33,444 bases of DNA. Origin: Heterotrichella gracilis (taxonomy: Eukaryota > Sar > Xanthophyceae > Tribonematales > Xanthonemataceae). The notes below the pieces were generated by a model, which worked only from the letters and a program-made list of their open reading frames with translations, made no database searches and was not told where the DNA came from. Positions 16,549 to 24,450 of this stretch are shown in pieces. The stretch covers positions 1 through 33,444 of the forward strand of contig JAULBX010027850.1 in NCBI GenBank assembly GCA_032358255.1, in the 5' to 3' direction. Each line of letters opens with the position of its first letter. Within the stretch, counting starts at the first letter, position 1. Position numbers and translations under genes: made by a program.

Positions 16549-17235
16549 TCAAACCTTACACAAACAAGCCGGTTTTGTACACGTCACCATGATCTTTTCC
16601 GCTACCTTGGCCGATATCGAAGCATTCATATTATTTTTGTATTTGATTTGCATCGATCCATCAAAACCAAAGATCTTCTCAACACTTAATTTATCATTTA
16701 ATCCAATATTTAAATCAGTGAGGTAATTTAAAAACTCTACACTGTCTTCATTCACACCCAATACTGTACATCTGCATCCTTCCACACTGTTCAAAAGCGG
16801 CCTTCTTTCGCTGCTCGGCAATACGCCTTGTTTATCCGGAATAGGATCTCCATGAGGGTCAAATTTAGGCTCCCCACTCAATAAAAATAATTTATCTATG
16901 AGTTTTTCTGAATTCACATTCTGCAATTGTTCTGCCAGCTCATGCACCTCGCTCCAACTGAATTTACATACCTTATGCAAAAAGGTTTCCCAAATACGGT
17001 GTTTACGTACCACACTCATAGCAGCTCTTTGTCCTGATTTGGTCAAATGAATACCTTCTGTTTTTTTATAAGTGATCAAACGCTCTTGCTCCAATATTTT
17101 TAAACGCTCTAAAACCGTGGGTGGCTTCAAATCCATATAATAAGCCAATTCACTGATGGTGGCTTTGTCGTTTTTTTCGGACAGACTAATCTGGTAGATC
17201 GCCCGTAAATACTTCTCGTCAGATGATTTTAACAT
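16549..17235 (-). CDS. DtxR/MntR-family metal-dependent repressor
   Basis: A 228-residue regulator. A winged helix-turn-helix (about 1-70, with ATISELAYYMDLKPPTVLERLK) is followed by the metal-binding dimerisation domain carrying RKHRIWETFLHKV, SEVHELAEQL and PKFDPHGDPIP, and a C-terminal FeoA/SH3-like domain (about 150-218). Regulators of this family bind DNA when loaded with Fe2+ or Mn2+ and repress uptake genes. The tail ends in CTKPACLCKV, with Cys219, Cys224 and Cys226, which is not part of the usual fold. It is divergent from a TonB receptor gene with a palindromic operator between, so it probably controls that receptor and itself. Whether iron or manganese is sensed cannot be decided. 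Confidence 0.9.
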   Translation of the reverse strand: MLKSSDEKYLRAIYQISLSEKNDKATISELAYYMDLKPPTVLERLKILEQERLITYKKTEGIHLTKSGQRAAMSVVRKHRIWETFLHKVCKFSWSEVHELAEQLQNVNSEKLIDKLFLLSGEPKFDPHGDPIPDKQGVLPSSERRPLLNSVEGCRCTVLGVNEDSVEFLNYLTDLNIGLNDKLSVEKIFGFDGSMQIKYKNNMNASISAKVAEKIMVTCTKPACLCKV

Positions 17236-17239
17236 ACGA

Positions 17240-17247
17240 CAAATGTA
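17240..17247 (-). promoter_or_regulatory. -7 box of the DtxR-family gene
   Basis: On the minus strand this reads TACATTTG, an exact TAnnTTTG box, four bases before ATG 17235, implying a nearly leaderless transcript. The operator palindrome lies seven bases upstream. Confidence 0.5.
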
Positions 17248-17253
17248 GTAAAA

Positions 17254-17267
17254 TTAGGTATACCTAA
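17254..17267. promoter_or_regulatory. Probable DtxR-family operator
   Basis: A perfect 14-bp palindrome, TTAGGTATACCTAA, resembling DtxR/IdeR boxes (TTAGGnn...CCTAA type). It sits between the -7 and expected -33 positions of the repressor gene and at the -33 region of the divergent receptor gene. A further half-site, TTAGGT, is at 17277-17282. Binding would shut both promoters. Confidence 0.7.
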
Positions 17268-17287
17268 TAAAAATATTTAGGTCTTAT

Positions 17288-17295
17288 TAACTTTG
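17288..17295 (+). promoter_or_regulatory. -7 box of the second TonB receptor gene
   Basis: TAACTTTG, an exact TAnnTTTG match, ends four bases before the GTG at 17300. No TTG is seen at -33; that position is occupied by the palindrome, as expected for a repressor-controlled promoter. Confidence 0.5.
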
Positions 17296-17299
17296 TCGG

Positions 17300-19324
17300 G
17301 TGAAATTTCGATATCTCTTTTTCTTATTTGCCTCTGCAACCTTATTGTCCGCTCAAAATAAGGACCTTAACGAAGTGGTCATCACCGGCTCCATGAAAGA
17401 GGTTCAAAAAGACGAGAGTCCTGTCAACATCGATATCATCACACCTAAATTATTTCAAAAAACATCCACCCCTAATTTATTTGAAGCCACCTCTTTGGTA
17501 AATGGGGTAAAACCTCAGATCAATTGCAATGTGTGTAACACCGGCGATATTCACATCAACGGCATGGAAGGTCCTTACACACTGATATTAATTGATGGAA
17601 TGCCTATCGTGAGTGGTTTATCTACGGTATATGGACTGATGGGAATTCCTGCCAGCATGATCGAACGCATGGAGATTGCCAAAGGTCCGGCCGGGGCCTT
17701 ATATGGCTCTGAGGCCATGGGAGGCACCATTAATGTGATCACCAAAAAAGTGGGATCTGCACCTCGATTTTACCTCGATTATTATGGCTCCACGTATTTA
17801 GAAAACAACCTCGATATCAGTACAAAGGTCAAATTAGGTCCAAAACTCGATTTGCTAACAGGGATTAATTCGTTTTGGTTCAATTCTAAACGAGATATCA
17901 ATGACGACGGGTTTACCGATGCCACCCTTCAACAACGCATTTCTGTTTTTAATAAAATTTCTGTCACTCAAAAAGAAAACAAAGAATTCACCATTGGAGC
18001 CAGATATGTTTATGAAGACCGATGGGGTGGACAATTGAACTACGAAGATAAATTTAGGGGAGGGGACAGTATTTACGGAGAAAGTATTTATGTCAATCGT
18101 CTCGAATTAATTTCTAAATATGAATGGCCCATAAAAGAAAAAATAATAACGCAGCTTTCGTATAATTATCACGACCAGAATTCCGTGTATGGCACCACTC
18201 CTTTTTTGGCAAAACAATCGACCGCTTTTGCACAAACGTATTGGACAAAACAACTCAATTCAAAAAATGACTTTTTAGCCGGTCTCGCTTTTAAAAATGC
18301 CTGGTTCGATGATAATACCATCATCACCCAATCAAGTGATGGTTTAGTCAATAAACCCGACAATTCAAATACACTTGGATTATTCCTACAAAACGAAACC
18401 ACCTTTGATAACTATTCCAAGTATAAATTACTCGCCGGTTTACGTTTTGATTACAACTCGGTATATAAATTAATTCCTTCACCGCGTCTTGCATTTAAAT
18501 GGGCACCAAACTATAAATGGATCTTCAGACTCAATGCCGGAACGGGATTTCGTATTGTTAATGTATTTACAGAAGATCATGCTGCCCTCAGCGGAGCAAG
18601 AGAAGTGGTTTTTCTCAATGACATTGAACCCGAAAAATCATACAACATCACTCTTAATACCATTTATAAAATGAAGGCAAGTCAATCGTCTATGATCATT
18701 TGGGATGCCTCTGTGTTTTATTATCATTTTACCAATAAGATCTATGCCAATTACGATCTTGATCCAAACAAAGTGGTGTATGACAATTTAAATGGATATT
18801 CTTTTTCCCGAGGGGCTTCCTTAAGCGCGGCTTTGGCAAGTACGGGAAACTTTAAATTTACATTGGGCCTTACTTACGCGGATGTTCAAAATGTGGCTCA
18901 GGATAGTCTAGGCAAACTCAGTGCTTCAAGGCAATTACATGCGCCATTGTGGAGTGGAAATATCATTGTCTCTTATGTTTTTACAAAACCTCAAATAAAC
19001 ATCGATCTAACGGGCAATTGGTATGGCCCACAGCGCTTGCCTGTTTTACCTAACGATTATCGTCCCGAATATTCTCCTTGGTTTGCTTTACTGAATCTTC
19101 AGGTTTCTAAAACGCTAAAGGATAAGTTTGTGTTTTATGTTGGAATAAAGAACCTATTGAATTTCTTACCAAAAGATCCTATCATGCGTCCACAAGATCC
19201 TTTTGATAAAAATGCCGGAGATGTGAATGCCAATCCCAATGGTTATACCTTTGATCCTTCATACTCCTATGCACCCATGCAAGGCATCAGAGCCTATGTT
19301 GGGTTGAGGATGACTTTTTTTTAA
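17300..19324 (+). CDS. TonB-dependent receptor under DtxR-type control
   Basis: A 674-residue outer-membrane receptor of the CirA/BtuB-like size class. It has a signal peptide (MKFRYLFFLFASATLLSAQ), then directly a plug domain without a regulatory-like module: LNEVVITGSMKEVQ, a Cys pair C76/C79 in INCNVCNTGDIHINGMEG, LILIDGMPIVSG, ERMEIAKGPAGALYGSEAMG. The barrel ends GLRMTFF. The start is GTG; any later Met would remove the signal peptide. The divergent DtxR-family repressor and the palindrome indicate metal-repressed expression, so the substrate is probably a metal complex. The closely spaced Cys pair could form a disulfide or bind metal. Confidence 0.87.
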   Translation: MKFRYLFFLFASATLLSAQNKDLNEVVITGSMKEVQKDESPVNIDIITPKLFQKTSTPNLFEATSLVNGVKPQINCNVCNTGDIHINGMEGPYTLILIDGMPIVSGLSTVYGLMGIPASMIERMEIAKGPAGALYGSEAMGGTINVITKKVGSAPRFYLDYYGSTYLENNLDISTKVKLGPKLDLLTGINSFWFNSKRDINDDGFTDATLQQRISVFNKISVTQKENKEFTIGARYVYEDRWGGQLNYEDKFRGGDSIYGESIYVNRLELISKYEWPIKEKIITQLSYNYHDQNSVYGTTPFLAKQSTAFAQTYWTKQLNSKNDFLAGLAFKNAWFDDNTIITQSSDGLVNKPDNSNTLGLFLQNETTFDNYSKYKLLAGLRFDYNSVYKLIPSPRLAFKWAPNYKWIFRLNAGTGFRIVNVFTEDHAALSGAREVVFLNDIEPEKSYNITLNTIYKMKASQSSMIIWDASVFYYHFTNKIYANYDLDPNKVVYDNLNGYSFSRGASLSAALASTGNFKFTLGLTYADVQNVAQDSLGKLSASRQLHAPLWSGNIIVSYVFTKPQINIDLTGNWYGPQRLPVLPNDYRPEYSPWFALLNLQVSKTLKDKFVFYVGIKNLLNFLPKDPIMRPQDPFDKNAGDVNANPNGYTFDPSYSYAPMQGIRAYVGLRMTFF

Positions 19325-19388
19325 GGGACTAACAAAAGTCATAGAGAATAAATACCCTTCTTTTTTTATTTTTTATAACTTTAACCCT

Positions 19389-21578
19389 ATGTTTAAAAAA
19401 TATCAATCCATTCGATCATTGCTCATCATCTGTCTGTTGGTTTCCGCTCAAATTTATGCTCAAACCCAATGGCCTAAGGTGATAACGACAGCAAATAAGG
19501 TAAAAATTAATTTGTATCAACCCACGCCCGAATCCTTAAAGAATAATCATCTCTTGTCGCGTGCCGCCATTAGCATTCAATTAAAGCCGGGAGATGATCT
19601 TCTGTTTGGTGCTTATTGGAGTGATGCGATCGTTTCCACCGATAGAAATACCAAAATGGTAGTTTTAGAAAGCATCAAAATAACACGCGTTAAGTTTGCC
19701 GATGTGACTGACACCACAAAGATCAATCAGTTAAAAAAACTTCTGGAAACTGAAATTCCAAAACTCAATATTTCTTCCTCCCTCGAATCGATCACGGCCA
19801 CTATAGAGCAAGAGAATCCTCCTGCTAACGAGGGATTTCAGAACAAAGCACCAAAGATTATTTATACCAACATGAATTCAAGTTTGGTTTTAATTGATGG
19901 TGAACCTAAACTGGAAATGGATAAAACTCTAAAAATGAAAAAGGTGCTCAATACGCCATTCCTTATCATTCAAGATGAAGCTTCTGGTATGTTTTTTTTA
20001 TATGCCGGGGCGTATTGGTATAGCAGCAAAAGTATTACCGAAGGCTGGACAAGCTCTAATAACCTGCCTAAGGCCATTATTGAGATCGATCAAAACATTA
20101 AATCAAAACAAAGTGAAGAGGAGAAAAATGCCTTAACGGAAATGAAAAAGACGATGAAGGCGCCTCAAATTATTATTAGCACTGAATTAGCAGAGCTTAT
20201 TCAAAGTGAAGGGGAAGCGAATATGAAACCGATAGACGGAACAGAACTGTTGTATGTTTCTAATTCGGAAGATGATATTTTTATGTACATAAAATCTCAA
20301 GATTATTTTACTCTGCTCAGCGGCCGCTGGTACAGAAGCAAAAGCTTAAAGGGTCCATGGGAATATGTGGAAGCAGATGATCTTCCACCTGATTTTGCCA
20401 AAATTCCCGAAGGTTCTGAAAAAGATGTGGTTTTGTCAAGCGTTCCCGGAACCAATGCGGCGAAAGAAGCAGTGATGGATGCACAAATTCCGCAAACTGC
20501 CAAAGTAGATCGCGCTACTGCTACCTGTACGGTGGCTTATGATGGCGAGCCGGTTTTTGAACCCATAGAAGGAACCAATTTAGCCATTGCGAAAAACACA
20601 AAAAGCACAGTGCTAAAAACATCCGGTAATTATTTTTGTGTGGATAACGGTATTTGGTTTGTTGCTCAAAGCGCGAATGGTCCATGGAAAGTAAGCGATC
20701 AACGACCTGCTGACGTCGACAAAATTCCTGCTAGTTCTCCGGCGTATAATGTAAAGTATGTGTATGTATACGAATCAACACCTACTGTGGTATATGTGGG
20801 TTATACGCCGGGTTACATGGGTTGTTATGTATACGGACCAACAGTTGTTTATGGAACCGGCTTTTATTATTCGCCTTGGTATGGTCCTTATTATTATCCC
20901 ATGCCCATGACCTATGGATATGGCATGGCTTATAATCCGTATTACGGATGGAGTATGAGCGTGCACATGAGTGTTGGCTTTTTTCATTATGGTGGATATT
21001 ATCCTCCGCATTATGGCTATTGGGGTCCGCCCATGTATCACCCGCCATATCATCCTCCCTACCACGGCGGTTATTATGGCCATCATCCGGTTCATTATGG
21101 AAACACCAATATTAACATCAATCACAATACCAATATTTACCGGGGAAATAAAGGCGTAAACACCAACGATATCAAACGCAATCCCGGAAACAGACCTTCT
21201 ACGCAACCGATAAAAGGGGGCGGAGGAGCCAGTGCCTCTCAACAACCGGCAAACATGGACGCTAATAGAGGTAATGGCAATCGCACGGCCGGTGCCAGTC
21301 AGCAACCTGCCCGCGATGGGAATGTACAAACGGATAGAAATGGAAATGTTTACAAACAAGACAAATCCGGCGACTGGCAACAACGCAGCAATAACGATTG
21401 GAATAAAACGGACAGACAATCACCTTCTGCCGGACAAATGGATCGTCAGCAACAAAATAATAATCGCTCACAAACACGCGAATCCAATTACAATAACCAG
21501 GGCAACAGGGGTGGAGGAAACATGGGAGGCAGTCGCGGTGGAGGAGGCGGAGGCCGTGGTGGAGGCGGACGAAGATAA
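19389..21578 (+). CDS. Exported protein with G-x-W-Y...G-P-W repeats and Tyr/Gly-rich C-terminus
   Basis: A 729-residue exported protein; the signal peptide is in MFKKYQSIRSLLIICLLVSA, cleaved near YAQ. Residues to about 450 contain three related segments: AGAYWYSSKSITEGW, SGRWYRSKSLKGPW and DNGIWFVAQSANGPW. Each is followed by a DxxPxxxxKIP or NLPKA type sequence, and the three look like small beta modules. Then comes a Tyr/Pro/Gly/His-rich stretch (about 460-580), and an Asn/Gln/Arg/Gly-rich tail with DRNGNVYKQDKSGDW, ending in poly-Gly/Arg. I know this architecture only as a conserved hypothetical exported protein. The repetitive tail suggests a structural or surface-adhesive role. A TAACTTTA box at 19376-19383 is a weak promoter candidate. 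Confidence 0.75.
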   Translation: MFKKYQSIRSLLIICLLVSAQIYAQTQWPKVITTANKVKINLYQPTPESLKNNHLLSRAAISIQLKPGDDLLFGAYWSDAIVSTDRNTKMVVLESIKITRVKFADVTDTTKINQLKKLLETEIPKLNISSSLESITATIEQENPPANEGFQNKAPKIIYTNMNSSLVLIDGEPKLEMDKTLKMKKVLNTPFLIIQDEASGMFFLYAGAYWYSSKSITEGWTSSNNLPKAIIEIDQNIKSKQSEEEKNALTEMKKTMKAPQIIISTELAELIQSEGEANMKPIDGTELLYVSNSEDDIFMYIKSQDYFTLLSGRWYRSKSLKGPWEYVEADDLPPDFAKIPEGSEKDVVLSSVPGTNAAKEAVMDAQIPQTAKVDRATATCTVAYDGEPVFEPIEGTNLAIAKNTKSTVLKTSGNYFCVDNGIWFVAQSANGPWKVSDQRPADVDKIPASSPAYNVKYVYVYESTPTVVYVGYTPGYMGCYVYGPTVVYGTGFYYSPWYGPYYYPMPMTYGYGMAYNPYYGWSMSVHMSVGFFHYGGYYPPHYGYWGPPMYHPPYHPPYHGGYYGHHPVHYGNTNININHNTNIYRGNKGVNTNDIKRNPGNRPSTQPIKGGGGASASQQPANMDANRGNGNRTAGASQQPARDGNVQTDRNGNVYKQDKSGDWQQRSNNDWNKTDRQSPSAGQMDRQQQNNNRSQTRESNYNNQGNRGGGNMGGSRGGGGGGRGGGGRR

Positions 21579-21582
21579 AAGC

Positions 21583-21611
21583 GAATTCAAATGGAGATTT
21601 ATTTTGAATTC
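21583..21611 (+). terminator. Possible hairpin terminator
   Basis: GAATTCAAA (21583-21591) pairs with TTTGAATTC (21603-21611) in a 9-bp stem starting four bases after the stop of the Tyr/Gly-rich gene. The following T-run (ATTTTC) is short, so termination is only plausible. Confidence 0.4.
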
Positions 21612-21713
21612 ATTTTCACAGAAACTATATTCGTTATGAATTTCTAAAACACGCCATTTACAACTAAAAGATTAAATACCGAATAATTTGAGTAAAATAA
21701 AATCACACGAAAA

Positions 21714-23162
21714 ATGAAAACAACGTATTTAGAAAAATACTTTCCAAACATGAAGACCCTCAGCATGGTCTTTGTTCTATTCTTTTCAGGTTCTTTGGTC
21801 GTTCAGGGACAAAACACTGATTTTGATAAAAAAATGGGAGCCAAGGCTTCAAAGTCTGCCGAGGCAGAATATGGTATTTATCCGGATAAAAAAATGACGG
21901 CTTATGTTGAAAGCATAGGCAAGCGATTGGTGGCACAATTAGGTGAAACACCTTTTGACTTTAAGTTTTTTATCGCCGATGATTTTATTCCCAATGCCTT
22001 TGCATTACCGGGTGGATATGTTTATGTCACCAGAGGCATTCTTTCACTCATTAATACAGAAGATGAATTGGCCTGTGTGATGGCTCATGAAATTACACAT
22101 GTAACAGAAAGACATTCGGTGAACCAAATGCGCAGAGGAATTATTCCGGCCGTATTAATGTTGCCGGGAAATATTGTGAGCGCCACAGCCAGTGAACAGG
22201 TTGGTCAGCTTTTAAATGCACCCATTGCCATTACCACCGCAGGAACTTCTTCGGCGCACAGCAGAAAACAAGAATCAGAGGCAGATACCAAAGGCGTAGC
22301 CTTAGCAGCAAAAGCAGGATACGATCCTTCTGCACTGGCAGATATTTTAAAAAGACTATCAACAGCCATTGAAGTCATTACCAATCAAAAAGAAAAAAAG
22401 AGTTGGTTAGATGATCATCCATTTACTCCGGATAGAATTACCAACATCAATGCCATTTGCAAAGATCTTAAGTGGGAAAAAAAAGCAGGGAATTCTGATA
22501 ATGCCGTTCAATCATTGGATGGATTGGTGTTTTTTGACAGCCCATTAAAAGGCATCTTTTACAAATCTGTTTTTGTTCATCCTGAATTAGATTTTACTAT
22601 TACGTTTCCCGAAGGTTGGAATACGCAAAATGAAGCGGATGCTGTGGTGGCAGAACGTAAAGATAAAAAAGCGGGAATTTATCTGGGATTAGTGGATCCT
22701 TCAAAAACAGCAGCTGAATATGCCAAAGAATTTGAAACAGCGCTCATCAAAAAGCACGGAAAAAAACCTATGATCTCCGAGCCTCGCGGCGAATCGGCTT
22801 ATTTGGTGGTGATCAATGAACGCTCAGGTAAAGAAGAGGTTTTTTTACATGTGCTTTGGATAAAGATAGGCGAACATATGTTTAAATTAATTGGAGTAGC
22901 ACCCAAATTGTATGAAGATGCACTTAAGGCTACTGCAAAAAGTCTGCGCACACTTACAGCTGAAGAAAAAAAGTCTGTTGAAATTTCAGTGATGCGGATT
23001 GCTAAAGCGGAAGAAGGTGAAAATTTGAAGGCCCTAAGCAAACGGACTTCTAGTTCAATGCGGTTGAAAGGACTCTCAGTTATCAATGGTATTGATAGCA
23101 CAGCCACTTTAAAAACAGGACAAGAAATTAAAATTGTGAAGAAAGAAATTTACACGAAATAA
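21714..23162 (+). CDS. M48-family zinc metalloprotease with C-terminal extension
   Basis: A 482-residue exported gluzincin-type protease of the M48 group, related to periplasmic BepA/LoiP-like enzymes. After a signal peptide (best from Met13, MKTLSMVFVLFFSGSLVVQG, ATG 21750; ATG 21714 is also possible), the catalytic domain has PNAFALPGGYVYVTRGIL, the zinc motif HEITH at 125-129 and the third-ligand region ESEAD at 187-191, then DDHPFTPDRI. Residues about 270-415 form an extra domain with PELDFTITFPEGWNTQNE. The last about 55 residues (GENLKALSKRTSSSMRLKGL...INGI...LKTGQEIKIV) read like a diverged LysM or similar binding module. A role in outer-membrane protein quality control is likely. The DUF4136 lipoprotein gene follows closely. 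Confidence 0.85.
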   Translation: MKTTYLEKYFPNMKTLSMVFVLFFSGSLVVQGQNTDFDKKMGAKASKSAEAEYGIYPDKKMTAYVESIGKRLVAQLGETPFDFKFFIADDFIPNAFALPGGYVYVTRGILSLINTEDELACVMAHEITHVTERHSVNQMRRGIIPAVLMLPGNIVSATASEQVGQLLNAPIAITTAGTSSAHSRKQESEADTKGVALAAKAGYDPSALADILKRLSTAIEVITNQKEKKSWLDDHPFTPDRITNINAICKDLKWEKKAGNSDNAVQSLDGLVFFDSPLKGIFYKSVFVHPELDFTITFPEGWNTQNEADAVVAERKDKKAGIYLGLVDPSKTAAEYAKEFETALIKKHGKKPMISEPRGESAYLVVINERSGKEEVFLHVLWIKIGEHMFKLIGVAPKLYEDALKATAKSLRTLTAEEKKSVEISVMRIAKAEEGENLKALSKRTSSSMRLKGLSVINGIDSTATLKTGQEIKIVKKEIYTK

Positions 23163-23223
23163 ATCGTGTATGTTCGCTTTCATAAAACTAATAGATTCTA
23201 TTAATTCATTTAAAAATACGTGT

Positions 23224-23787
23224 ATGAGACATTCTTTAAGCAAGTTTAGTTTTTTTTTAGTTATCACATTTTTGGTGTTCATTGGCTGTGCTCCAAAATT
23301 AAACGTGCACACTGTGTGCGATAAAAAGGCCGATTTTTCCAAATACAACTCCTTTTCTTTGTATGGATTTACAGATAAGACAGGAGGTATTAGTGAACTG
23401 AACCGTAACATCATCAACACTTCAGTAAAAAACGAAATGATGTCACATGGTTATCTTGAAAATGAAAAAAAGCCGGATGTATTAGTTAACATTGTAGCCA
23501 TCGTAAAAGAAAAATCAAAAGTTAGCAGTACTAACTACTACGGTTATGGTGGAGTATACCGACCTTATTATTGGGGTCCCGGTAATGATACTACCGAAAT
23601 AACAAAAGTGAAATTCAACGAAGGGTCTTTAATAATTGATATTATAGATGCATCTACCAAACAATTGATCTGGGAAGGAATTGGCAACAGCGAAATAGAT
23701 GTTCCTTTAAAAAAGCCGGATACTTTTATTTCGGAAGCAGTAAAAAAAATATTGACTTCTTTGCCCAAAGCAGGCAAATCAAAATAA
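23224..23787 (+). CDS. DUF4136-type lipoprotein
   Basis: A 187-residue lipoprotein with lipobox FIGC (Cys22 from ATG 23224; MRHSLSKFSFFLVITFLVFI). The sequence KADFSKYNSFSLYGF, MMSHGYLENEKKPDVLVNI, a Tyr/Gly-rich loop YYGYGGVYRPYYWGPG, and SLIIDIIDASTKQLIWEG then KKILTSLPK match DUF4136, a family of outer-membrane-associated lipoproteins of unknown function. An ATG at 23170 in the same frame would give an 18-residue extension that spoils the signal, so 23224 is preferred. It lies 61 bp after the M48 protease stop and may be co-transcribed with it. Confidence 0.8.
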   Translation: MRHSLSKFSFFLVITFLVFIGCAPKLNVHTVCDKKADFSKYNSFSLYGFTDKTGGISELNRNIINTSVKNEMMSHGYLENEKKPDVLVNIVAIVKEKSKVSSTNYYGYGGVYRPYYWGPGNDTTEITKVKFNEGSLIIDIIDASTKQLIWEGIGNSEIDVPLKKPDTFISEAVKKILTSLPKAGKSK

Positions 23788-23790
23788 AGT

Positions 23791-23913
23791 CAAACTAATT
23801 TTCTCAACAATCGATCCTTGCATTGTCATTCAGAAAATGAAGAATGACATTGTCGTGTTTAACACCCGCCTTTTTGCTGTGCCAGCATCAATTCTTTAAT
23901 ATACTTAACAGGC
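23791..23913 (-). pseudogene. Duplicated 3' end of the DUF885 gene plus downstream flank
   Basis: This stretch matches 24380-24505 closely. Minus-strand codons at 23859-23913 encode PVKYIKELMLAQQKGGC and a stop, identical in protein to the last 17 residues of the intact DUF885 gene, but the upstream reading (HIPIKM) is unrelated. The flank holds an 8-bp stem, TGTCATTC (23824-23831) against GAATGACA (23842-23849), a possible terminator shared by both copies. It is a gene fragment and not expected to be expressed. Confidence 0.8.
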
Positions 23914-23936
23914 ATCTTAATCGGAATATGAGGGAC

Positions 23937-24222
23937 CGGCCTTTTAAAATTTAGCGAGAAAATCAAGGAAATTCAAAAAGATCCCGATAGATATCGGGAC
24001 GAGAAAAGTTTGCAGGAACATAGCACCAATAGTTGATTTATTACTTTTCGAGAAGGGTTCCGGCATTTGCGAGAAGAGCGTGGGCACTTTGCTGTCACGG
24101 CTAAACGAGACATTTAACGAGTCGTGACATGATCAAAGGGCCGGCTTGAATTGACGCAGATTTTCCGCTAAATTTTAATAAGCCTTGAACTTTTGGTTCT
24201 TTTCTTTCAAGAGAAAAGAACA
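23937..24222. repeat. Dispersed structured element, copy A
   Basis: A noncoding element whose first 223 bp (23937-24159) match 33221-33444 at roughly 85% by eye, same orientation. It contains a near-palindrome TCCCGATAGATATCGGGA (23982-23999) and a 10-bp stem TGTCACGGCT (24093-24102) against AGTCGTGACA (24120-24129), whose pairs differ from copy B by compensating changes. Beyond 24159, where copy B is cut by the window edge, lies a further hairpin GTTCTTTTCT (24196-24205) against AGAAAAGAAC (24212-24221). No ORF or transposase is present. Confidence 0.85.
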
Positions 24223-24450
24223 CGAAAAGCCAATTAAGTCTTAGATTCATAAAATAAATGAGATTCCAATATTGATGCTAAACATAGAAATCTATCGCGC
24301 TTGTGAAGCGTATAACCCAGTTCAAACATGCACTGCATATTTGAACTGCGCCAAAAGTAATAGACGAAATAGGGATGCTCAACTAATAATTTTCTCATCA
24401 ATCAGTCCTTGCAATTGTCATTCAGAAAATGAAGAATGCCATTGTCGTGG
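24223..24450. other. Intergenic sequence between element and DUF885 gene
   Basis: Noncoding. From about 24380 it is the downstream flank of the DUF885 gene that is duplicated at 23791. The rest shows no gene or clear structure; a 60-codon plus-strand ORF at 24272 has no supporting features. Confidence 0.5.

Noticed and set aside
20775..21419. 214-codon minus-strand ORF
   Set aside because: It is opposite the Tyr/Gly-rich repeats of the plus-strand gene, with an unnatural Ile-rich composition caused by TAT/GGT-rich codons on the other strand.
21232..21639. 135-codon plus-strand ORF in another frame of the Tyr/Gly-rich gene
   Set aside because: It is a shadow of the Gly/Arg-rich 3' end and has no start context of its own.
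23913..24380. Insertion sequence with a long target-site duplication
   Set aside because: No transposase or clear terminal repeats are present, and a flank duplication of about 120 bp is far longer than IS elements make; it is kept as a repeat with an unexplained duplication.
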